Shown here: piece after piece, positions 1-5,745 of the stretch
Layout of the letters: every line of letters begins with the position of its first letter
Position numbering within the stretch: position 1 is the stretch's first letter
Assembly (NCBI GenBank): GCA_011051425.1
Contig: DRLF01000166.1
Location: 1 to 14,618 of the forward strand
Direction: 5' to 3'
Origin: Thiolapillus brandeum
GTDB lineage: Bacteria > Pseudomonadota > Gammaproteobacteria > Chromatiales > Chromatiaceae
Length of the DNA: 14,618 nt
Position numbers and translations under genes: made by a program
Notes under the pieces: model-generated
Seen by the model: only the letters and a program-made list of their open reading frames with translations
Told to the model about the DNA's origin: nothing
Databases searched by the model: none

Positions 1-159
1 CAGGGAGGTGCAGGAGCGGCGCATGTCCAGGGATGGACGGTATGCCGCGGGCACAGGGAGGTGCAGGAGCGGCGCATGTCCAGGGATGGACGGTATGCCG
101 CGGGCACAGGGAGGTGCAGGAGCGGCGCATGTCCAGGGATGGACGGTATGCCGCGGGCA
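1..159. repeat. Three exact tandem copies of a 53-bp REP-like unit
   Basis: The units lie at 1-53, 54-106 and 107-159 and appear identical; a fourth begins at 160 and diverges after about 6 bases. The left edge may cut further copies. Each unit can fold into an interrupted hairpin. In the first copy, GCGGC (16-20) pairs with GCCGC (44-48), AT with AT, and GTCCA (25-29) with TGGAC (34-38) around a GGGA loop. This is the design of REP/BIME-type extragenic palindromes. All three forward frames are open through the repeats because 53 is not a multiple of 3 and the unit lacks stops, so apparent ORFs here are artefacts. There are no unique spacers, so this is not a CRISPR array. Confidence 0.9.
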
Positions 160-166
160 CAGGGCA

Positions 167-191
167 CTGGAAATGCTCCTGGCATTTCCAG
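167..191. repeat. Perfect 10-bp stem hairpin (REP-like)
   Basis: CTGGAAATGC (167-176) and GCATTTCCAG (182-191) are perfect inverted repeats around a TCCTG loop. It is the first of two homologous hairpins in the repeat cluster. Confidence 0.85.
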
Positions 192-242
192 CATTCCCTC
201 CATCCCTGGAGGTCAAGTGCAGGAGCGGCGCATGTCCAGGTG

Positions 243-267
243 CTGGCAACTGCTCCTGCGTTGCCAG
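243..267. repeat. Perfect 8-bp stem hairpin, homologue of the one at 167
   Basis: CTGGCAAC (243-250) pairs with GTTGCCAG (260-267) around TGCTCCTGC. Compared with the hairpin at 167-191, the inner stem bases differ on both arms in a compensating way, which keeps the pairing. Confidence 0.85.
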
Positions 268-300
268 CATTCCCTCCATCCATGGAGGTCATGTGCAGGA

Positions 301-489
301 TTGAGAGGTTTTCCCCGGCTCAGACTCCCGCTTTACCGCCTTCGTCCTCGGTGGGTTTGCGGGTACACGAAAGTTTTTGCAAACCTCACAGAGTACCGGT
401 TGCACCTGAATTTCCGGCATTTCGACGGTCTGTGTTAGGATGATCTTCCCATACCGTTGCCCTCAAGCTGATTCAACAGAGCGTCTTAC
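301..489. other. Spacer upstream of the small membrane gene; no feature assigned
   Basis: This stretch follows the repeats and must hold any promoter for the gene at 490. TTGCAC at 400 and TAGGAT at 436 resemble promoter boxes individually, but they are 30 bp apart and do not form a proper pair. I saw no FNR-type box, terminator or convincing ribosome binding site here. Confidence 0.4.
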
Positions 490-714
490 ATGAGTAAACA
501 GAACCTGACCCAGAAGATTTCCGTAGTATTTGCTTTCATTTTCTATATTGCTGCGGTCGTCAGTGTCTCGGCGGTGGCTTATTTTTACATCCAGCACGGT
601 GGCAATCATCCCGCAGTGGCAGCCTGGTCTGCGGCCATCGTGTTTTTCGTGGGTGGTGGCGTGGTCTTGCATGTCATGGGCAAGGCGGACATCCCGGATT
701 TTCGTATCAAGTAG
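490..714 (+). CDS. Small two-helix inner-membrane protein, function unknown
   Basis: This 74-residue protein begins MSKQNLTQKI and has two likely membrane helices, at about residues 10-34 (rich in Ala, Val and Phe) and 42-62 (ending FFVGGGVVL). They are joined by a short loop IQHGGNHP, and a polar tail GKADIPDFRIK follows. I do not recognise the family. The start is the first ATG in frame; no strong ribosome binding site precedes it. The gene runs in the same direction as yhcC-ubiUV, but 78 bp and an FNR-type box separate them, so it is probably a separate unit that may read through into yhcC. The amphipathic, compact layout and lack of repeat character support a real gene. Confidence 0.65.
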   Translation: MSKQNLTQKISVVFAFIFYIAAVVSVSAVAYFYIQHGGNHPAVAAWSAAIVFFVGGGVVLHVMGKADIPDFRIK

Positions 715-745
715 GCACCAGAATTTCTGACTTTTTCCGTTGGTT

Positions 746-759
746 TTGATCAGCATCAA
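746..759 (+). promoter_or_regulatory. Perfect FNR/ANR-type box upstream of yhcC-ubiUV
   Basis: TTGAT-CAGC-ATCAA matches the FNR consensus TTGAT-N4-ATCAA at every fixed position. Its centre (752.5) lies 40.5 bp upstream of the A of the yhcC ATG at 793. FNR and its relatives activate class II promoters from about -41.5, so the predicted start point falls on or next to that ATG. E. coli ubiUV are known to be under Fnr control, which fits. Confidence 0.85.
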
Positions 760-781
760 GCCGGGGAGGAAGTATTTGTGT

Positions 782-787
782 CATAAA
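782..787 (+). promoter_or_regulatory. Candidate -10 element for the FNR-dependent yhcC promoter
   Basis: CATAAA matches the -10 consensus at 4 of 6 positions and is centred 32 bp from the FNR box centre, as expected for a class II site at -41.5. It predicts a transcript starting at about 793-794. No separate -35 is expected because the activator overlaps it. Confidence 0.5.
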
Positions 788-792
788 GCGCC

Positions 793-1764
793 ATGCCTGA
801 AAGTGCGCTGTTTTCTTCCGTAGTTCTTTCTGACCGGGTCAATACTTTTGGCCAGGACCTGCTGCGCCGCTATGGTGAGCGGGTGCACAAGCTGGCTGTA
901 AATGCCGGTTTCACCTGCCCCAACAGGGATGGCACCAAGGGGCGTGGTGGCTGTACTTTCTGCAACAATGTTTCTTTCAGTCCCAATGCACGCCGTGAGC
1001 CGGATGTGCTGGGCCAGTTGGCCTCCGGCCGCAAGGTGCTCGCAAAACGTACCGGCGCCAGGAAATTCCTCGCCTATTTTCAGGCCTATACCAATACTTA
1101 TGCCGATGTGGATGATCTGGACAGGATGTATCGCCAGGCCTTGTCCCAACCTGATGTGGTGGGCCTGTCGGTGGGCACGCGCCCGGACTGTGTGCCGCCC
1201 GCAGTGCTGGACCTGCTGGCGTCCTACCAGGAAGAAGGTCATGAGATCTGGCTGGAACTGGGCCTGCAGTCTGCCTTCGATCAGACCCTGGAACGGGTCA
1301 ACCGGGGCCATGATTTTGCTGAATACCGGCAGGCTGTCATTGCCGCCCGGGCCCGCGGATTGCAGGTCTGCACCCACCTGATCGTCGGGCTTCCCGGAGA
1401 AACTGCGGCCGATTCCCTGCTCAGCCTGGATCGGGTGCTGGATCTGGGGGTGGAAGGCCTGAAAATCCACCCCCTGCATGTGGTGAAAGGAACCCGGCTG
1501 GCCAACGACTGGCGGCGGGGTGGGTACGAACCCCTGGTATTCGATGACTATATCGACACGGTGGTGCAGATGGTGGCGCGCACCCCCAGGGAGGTCGTTT
1601 TTCACCGCCTGACCGGTACCGCTCCCCAGAACATTCTGCTCGCACCCACGTGGTGCAACTGGAAATGGCGCGTGCTCAACGCCATTACCCGGAAGCTGGT
1701 GGAGAAAGGCCTTGAGCAGGGCGCCCTGGCGGCTACCCTGCCTTCCGCTGTTAATTCTGACTAG
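793..1764 (+). CDS. yhcC: YhcC-type radical SAM protein (TIGR01212 family)
   Basis: This 323-residue protein matches E. coli YhcC in its opening (NTFGQDLLRRYGERVHKL, then GFTCPNRDGTKGRGGCTFC). Cysteines 42, 54 and 57 form the C-X11-C-X2-C cluster motif of this radical SAM family, expected to bind a 4Fe-4S cluster and S-adenosylmethionine. The substrate of the family is not established. ATG 793 is the first start after an in-frame TAA at 784. A purine-rich GGGGAGGA at 763-770 is about 22 bases upstream, too far to serve this ATG. It heads an apparent operon with ubiU (9-bp gap) and ubiV, under a perfect FNR box. Co-transcription with anaerobic ubiquinone genes suggests, but does not prove, a role in anaerobic metabolism. 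Confidence 0.92.
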   Translation: MPESALFSSVVLSDRVNTFGQDLLRRYGERVHKLAVNAGFTCPNRDGTKGRGGCTFCNNVSFSPNARREPDVLGQLASGRKVLAKRTGARKFLAYFQAYTNTYADVDDLDRMYRQALSQPDVVGLSVGTRPDCVPPAVLDLLASYQEEGHEIWLELGLQSAFDQTLERVNRGHDFAEYRQAVIAARARGLQVCTHLIVGLPGETAADSLLSLDRVLDLGVEGLKIHPLHVVKGTRLANDWRRGGYEPLVFDDYIDTVVQMVARTPREVVFHRLTGTAPQNILLAPTWCNWKWRVLNAITRKLVEKGLEQGALAATLPSAVNSD

Positions 1765-1773
1765 AGGTTTTTC

Positions 1774-2769
1774 ATGCAACTCGTATGTCCTGCAGGTAAC
1801 CTGCCGTCACTCAAGGCTGCCATCGATGAAGGCGCCGATGTTGTCTACCTGGGATTCAGGGACGATACCAATGCCCGCAATTTTGCGGGTCTGAACTTCA
1901 ACGACAAGACCCTGGCCCAGGGACTGGACTATGTGTGCGGCCGGGGCAGGGAGGTCTACGTGGCGCTCAACACCTACCCGCGCCCCCAGGGCTGGAAGCG
2001 CTGGCAGGCAGCCGTGGACAGGGCGGCGGAGATGCAGGCCAATGCCCTCATCGCTGCCGACATGGGGGTGCTGGACTATGCGGCAAACCGCTATCCGGAT
2101 CTTCCTCTGCACCTGTCGGTTCAGGGTTCCGCCACCAACTACGAAGCCCTGACGTTCTACAGGGAACGCTTCGGTATCCGTCGCGCCGTGCTGCCCCGGG
2201 TGCTGTCCATGCCCCAGGTGAAGCATGTGGCAGACAACGCCCCGATGGAAATCGAGGTGTTCGGTTTCGGCAGCCTGTGCGTGATGGTGGAAGGGCGCTG
2301 CCTTTTGTCGTCCTATGCTGCCGGACAGTCGCCCAATACCCACGGCTGTTGCTCTCCCGCCGGGGAAGTGCGTTATGAAGAGACAGCGACGGGCATGGAG
2401 ACACGTCTCGGTGGCGTGCTGGTGGACAGGGTGGGCAAGGGCGAGAACGCCGGTTATCCCACCGTGTGCAAGGGCCGCTATGATGCCCTGGACAAGACCT
2501 ATTACGCCATGGAAGAGCCCACCAGCCTCAATACTCTCGATCTGCTGCCGAAACTGCTGGCTGCCGGCATCGCCGCCATCAAAATCGAAGGCCGCCAGCG
2601 CAGCCCGGCCTATGTGCGCCAGGTGACCCGGGTGTGGCGTCAGGCCATCGACAGTTGCCTGAGCGACCCGGCCGGCTTTCAGCCCCGTGGTGAATGGATG
2701 CAGCAGCTTGGCGCGGTCTCCGAAGGGCAGCAGACGACTCTGGGTGCCTACCACAGAACCTGGCAATGA
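1774..2769 (+). CDS. ubiU: UbiU, O2-independent ubiquinone hydroxylation (U32 family)
   Basis: This 331-residue protein belongs to peptidase family U32 and has the same length as E. coli UbiU (YhbU). It begins MQLVCPAGNLPSLKAAIDEG, typical of the family. Cysteines 169, 176, 193 and 232 are all present, the positions known to hold the 4Fe-4S cluster in E. coli UbiU; a further Cys sits at 192. UbiU forms a heterodimer with UbiV that hydroxylates the ubiquinone precursor ring without oxygen. AGAGG at about 1763-1767 is a reasonable ribosome binding site for ATG 1774. The stop overlaps the ubiV start (ATGA at 2766-2769), indicating translational coupling and matched amounts of the two subunits. 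Despite the family name, proteolysis is not expected. Confidence 0.95.
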   Translation: MQLVCPAGNLPSLKAAIDEGADVVYLGFRDDTNARNFAGLNFNDKTLAQGLDYVCGRGREVYVALNTYPRPQGWKRWQAAVDRAAEMQANALIAADMGVLDYAANRYPDLPLHLSVQGSATNYEALTFYRERFGIRRAVLPRVLSMPQVKHVADNAPMEIEVFGFGSLCVMVEGRCLLSSYAAGQSPNTHGCCSPAGEVRYEETATGMETRLGGVLVDRVGKGENAGYPTVCKGRYDALDKTYYAMEEPTSLNTLDLLPKLLAAGIAAIKIEGRQRSPAYVRQVTRVWRQAIDSCLSDPAGFQPRGEWMQQLGAVSEGQQTTLGAYHRTWQ

Positions 2770-3662
2770 GTGACGACAGCATGAAACTATCCCTTGGTCC
2801 CGTGCAGTATTACTGGTCCCGGGAGGATCTTCTGGATTTCTACCGGCAGGTGGCGGACATGCCCGTGGATTTGGTTTACCTGGGCGAAACCGTCTGCTCC
2901 AAGCGTCGCCTGTTCCGTTTCGACGACTGGATGGACACCGCCCGCATGCTGCGGGATGCCGGCAAGGAAGTGGTGCTTTCCACCCTGGCGCTGCTGGAGG
3001 CCGAATCCGAGCTCAAGACTCTGCGGCGCATCTGCGCCAACGGTGAATTCCTGGTGGAAGCCAACGACATGGCGGCGGTACAGTTGCTGTCGGCGGCAGG
3101 CCTGCCCTTTGTGGCAGGGCCGACGGTGAACATCTACAACGCTGCGACCCTGGGCGTGCTGGCGGACGCGGGACTGAAACGCTGGGTACCCGCCGTGGAA
3201 CTGGACAAAGACACCCTGGCCGCCATCGGGCAGGAAGCTCCGGAGCAGGTGGAAACCGAGCTGTTCGCCTGGGGCCGCATGCCCCTGGCCATGTCCGCCC
3301 GCTGCTATACCGCCCGGGCCTATGACCTGCCCAAGGATGATTGCCAGTATCGCTGTCTGGATCATGCCGACGGCCTGACTCTTCGCACCCGTGAGGGCGA
3401 GCCCTTCCTGGCCATCAACGGCATTCAGACCCAGTCCGCCCTGACCTGCAACCTGCTGCCTGAAATCAAAACCATGGACGGACTGGGCATCGATGTGTTG
3501 CGTATCAGCCCTCAGGCGCGGCATACGGATCGCATCGTGCAGGCTTTTGCCGAGGCACTGCAGGGCGGGAGCGAACTGCCCGACCTGCAACGCCTCATGC
3601 CTGTGGGTGGCTGCGATGGCTACTGGCACGGCGAAGCAGGGATGCGCCGGCATTCAGCTTGA
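2766..3662 (+). CDS. ubiV: UbiV, partner of UbiU in O2-independent ubiquinone synthesis
   Basis: With the start at the ATGA overlap with ubiU (2766), the product is 298 residues, close to the 292 of E. coli UbiV (YhbV). An upstream in-frame ATG at 2694 lies inside ubiU and is unlikely. Cysteines 44, 180, 193 and 197 (SARC at 177-180, DDCQYRC at 191-197) match the four cluster ligands of E. coli UbiV; the last three have the same residue numbers. The protein begins MSDDSMKLSLGPVQYYW and carries the U32 fold segment VDLVYLGETVCSKR. It works as the UbiU-UbiV heterodimer in the anaerobic branch of ubiquinone synthesis. It ends 14 bp from the converging gene at 3677, and no obvious terminator lies between them. 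Confidence 0.95.
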   Translation: MSDDSMKLSLGPVQYYWSREDLLDFYRQVADMPVDLVYLGETVCSKRRLFRFDDWMDTARMLRDAGKEVVLSTLALLEAESELKTLRRICANGEFLVEANDMAAVQLLSAAGLPFVAGPTVNIYNAATLGVLADAGLKRWVPAVELDKDTLAAIGQEAPEQVETELFAWGRMPLAMSARCYTARAYDLPKDDCQYRCLDHADGLTLRTREGEPFLAINGIQTQSALTCNLLPEIKTMDGLGIDVLRISPQARHTDRIVQAFAEALQGGSELPDLQRLMPVGGCDGYWHGEAGMRRHSA

Positions 3663-3676
3663 AACACGTGGCATGC

Positions 3677-5704
3677 TCATCTGCGCCGCAGGTAAGGCGC
3701 GCAACTCAGATCTGAACAATGGACAGCCCGCAAAGCGCTGATGCTTCCGCTAAAATAAACAAAGATGGGTAAGCCGTCAGCGCCAATGGTCAGTGATGTT
3801 TCACCGGGCTGGCCGCCAAAGACTGCGCTGTCATTGATTTGGTCACTGGTGCAGCCGGCATCGTTGCACTGGCTATAGTAAATGCGGCTACCGTTTCCCC
3901 AGCCATAGGTGATGCGTCCCAGTCCATCGGGAGCCAGTGTGATGGAAAAATACCGAAACTCGGTTCCGAAGATCAGCGCATTGACAGTCGCTGTGGAACA
4001 GTTGAAATTGGTGCAGTGGGCCACAAAGGCTGCGGAGCCTGGATTTGGTTTGCCATAGGCGATCAACGGCCGGCCATCGGCAGCGGCGGTGATCGAAGTC
4101 CACAGCCCTGTGTCTTCATCGCTGCCGCCGCTGGCGCTGGTGGGGGAGCCATCCACCGTGGCAATGAGCGGGCTGCTGCAGCTCATGTTGGTGCAGCGGG
4201 CGACTTTCAGATCACCGTTGCTCCTGTCGTAGTAACTGATCCAGGCGTCATCCCGCCCATTGCGCATCACCGAACTGTATTCGCCCACACTGCCGTTACT
4301 GTCAATGGTCCAGACGCTGGAGCTGCTGCAGGCTTCGTTGTTGCACCTGAGCACTTTCAGGTCTTTGTTGCCATCATCGAAGTAGGAGATAAAGGCATAG
4401 CCGGAGCCAGTCGTTGTGATCGATGTCCACTTCCCGACAGCACCTGCCGTGTCGAGGGAAGATACGATGGCGCTGCTGCAGGCGCGGTTCTGGCAGCGGG
4501 CCAGCTTTAGATCGGCATTGCCTGCATCATAGTAACTGATCAAACCAAAACCGTTGCGGCCGATGGTAATCGATGAATATTGCCCTACCGATCCTGTGGT
4601 ATCGATGGCAGTGGCGGTGCCGCTGGAGCAGGTCAGATCATCGCAGTGATAGACATAGAGATCCTGTGTGGTCGCGTTGTAGTAGCTGATCAGGGGCAGT
4701 CCGTCCAGGCCGATGATGATGGCCGGTTGCCTGCCGGTGTCACCCACGCTGTCCAGGATGGTGGAAGTGTGGCCGGGTTTGGGCAGGGTGGCAACGCGCA
4801 GGGTGTTGCCATCGTAGGTCAGGCCCTCCCCGGCAGTGGCATGGGTGTCAGCCTGGCAGACGACGCTGCCGTTCTGGTGGATCCCGCGAATACTCTGTCC
4901 GGATGGACAACCGCTGGAGACTCGTGCCTGAATGGCGCTCGTGTTCACGCTCAGGGTTACATCGCCGCTGCTGCCACCACCGCTCAGGCCATTACCTGCC
5001 GTGATGCCGGTGATGCCGTTGGAGGCAGAGGCAGCGCAGAGCCACTGGCTGCCGTCCCAGCGGGCAATTTCATCGTTGGCGCAGCTTTGCGGTAACTGGT
5101 AAGCGGTTTCCAGACTCAGGGTCAGGTCGCCGCTGCTGCCGCCGCCGGAGAGGCCGGTACCGGGATTGACCGCAGTGATATTGCTGCCACTTGTTCCCAC
5201 ATCATCGGTTTCGCAGGTCACATTGCCGTCGGCGTCGATGGCGCGGATGGATGAACCTGCCGGACAGCTGCCGGCGCCGCCAAACACCTGTTCCAGCGCG
5301 GCGGTATTGGCGGCGGAGGTCTGCAGACTGTTATCGGGGAAACGGAATCCCGTGTTGCTGGTAATCTCGCCTTCGCTGGTGAGTCCGCCGGGCGTTGCCG
5401 CCTGGATACGGATGCCGCTCGGCTGTTCGTCTACCATCACCTCTCCCCACAGGGGGCGCGGCAAATTGCTGTCGATGTGGATACTCCACACAGGGCTGCT
5501 GTTTTTTTCTGTGAGCTGCCATTGGTCAGGCGTCAGCAGGTGTTCCTCCACTGCCTGGGAGGCGTCCGGACCGGTGTAGAGCAGCAGGCTGATGCGTTTT
5601 GCCCTGGCAGGATCGACAGCATCCGCCGCCGGTGTAAACAGATACTCATGGGCCTGCAGTCCCGTGCTCAGGACCAATAGCAAAATCATTGGCAATGTGT
5701 GCAT
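3677..5704 (-). CDS. Secreted repeat protein, predicted seven-bladed propeller with one Cys pair per blade
   Basis: This 675-residue protein has a signal peptide (about 1-18, cut near LQA/HE). Residues 19-105 are unassigned. Residues 113-131 (EITSNTGFRFPDNSLQTSA) resemble linkers seen in phage-tail-like and surface proteins. Two copies of GLSGGGSSGD (184-193, 239-248) and two C-P-x-G-x-S-I-R modules (147-164, 266-283) follow. From about 310 to the end there are seven repeats of about 50 residues, built around SIT-x-G-x-G-LISYYD-x-x-x-x-DLK-x-x-RC-x4-C. Each has a C-X4-C pair, starting at residues 354, 404, 454, 504, 564, 613 and 663. Seven such repeats suggest a closed beta-propeller with disulfides formed outside the cytoplasm. 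AAAGGAG upstream serves ATG 5704. It lies 41 bp after the protease gene, probably in one operon. Function unknown. Confidence 0.85.
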   Translation of the reverse strand: MHTLPMILLLVLSTGLQAHEYLFTPAADAVDPARAKRISLLLYTGPDASQAVEEHLLTPDQWQLTEKNSSPVWSIHIDSNLPRPLWGEVMVDEQPSGIRIQAATPGGLTSEGEITSNTGFRFPDNSLQTSAANTAALEQVFGGAGSCPAGSSIRAIDADGNVTCETDDVGTSGSNITAVNPGTGLSGGGSSGDLTLSLETAYQLPQSCANDEIARWDGSQWLCAASASNGITGITAGNGLSGGGSSGDVTLSVNTSAIQARVSSGCPSGQSIRGIHQNGSVVCQADTHATAGEGLTYDGNTLRVATLPKPGHTSTILDSVGDTGRQPAIIIGLDGLPLISYYNATTQDLYVYHCDDLTCSSGTATAIDTTGSVGQYSSITIGRNGFGLISYYDAGNADLKLARCQNRACSSAIVSSLDTAGAVGKWTSITTTGSGYAFISYFDDGNKDLKVLRCNNEACSSSSVWTIDSNGSVGEYSSVMRNGRDDAWISYYDRSNGDLKVARCTNMSCSSPLIATVDGSPTSASGGSDEDTGLWTSITAAADGRPLIAYGKPNPGSAAFVAHCTNFNCSTATVNALIFGTEFRYFSITLAPDGLGRITYGWGNGSRIYYSQCNDAGCTSDQINDSAVFGGQPGETSLTIGADGLPIFVYFSGSISALRAVHCSDLSCAPYLRRR

Positions 5705-5745
5705 GTTAGATTTCTCCTTTGTTTTGATGAATTGATAGAGGTGCC

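Larger units (their letters stand above)
160..300. repeat. Two diverged copies of a REP-like hairpin module
   Basis: Two related modules follow the 53-bp array. Each has a strong hairpin with a GCTCCTG core in or near the loop, then a shared tract CATTCCCTCCATCC[C/A]TGGAGG, then GTGCAGGA. The tract holds a second small palindrome, CTCCA-N4-TGGAG, at 198-211 and 274-287. The reverse complement of that palindrome closely matches the GTCCAGGGATGGAC core of the 53-bp units. The same element is therefore present in both orientations, as in a BIME. Copies of GTGCAGGAGCGGCGCATGTCC link the two repeat types. Confidence 0.8.

Noticed and set aside
1..159. Possible CRISPR array
   Set aside because: The copies are directly adjacent with no unique spacers, and the unit is 53 bp with REP-like folding.
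400..441. TTGCAC and TAGGAT as a sigma-70 promoter for the gene at 490
   Set aside because: The two boxes are separated by 30 bp, far from the usual 16-18 bp.
8..443. Three overlapping forward ORFs of 98-136 codons at the left edge
   Set aside because: They translate the 53-bp repeat in three frames and share the same peptide blocks shifted by frame. They have no ribosome binding site or recognisable protein character.
463..759. 98-codon minus-strand ORF opposite the small membrane gene
   Set aside because: It spans the perfect FNR box and the spacer, and its product lacks recognisable features; the forward ORF gives a coherent two-helix protein.
781..1779. 332-codon ORF antisense to yhcC, and similar long antisense ORFs opposite ubiU, ubiV and nnrS
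   Set aside because: They are shadows of high-GC coding regions; the sense genes are firmly identified and the antisense products are Gln/His/Gly-rich without family features.
2694..2765. Upstream in-frame start for UbiV at 2694
   Set aside because: It lies inside ubiU. The ATGA overlap at 2766 gives the family length and a normal coupled start.
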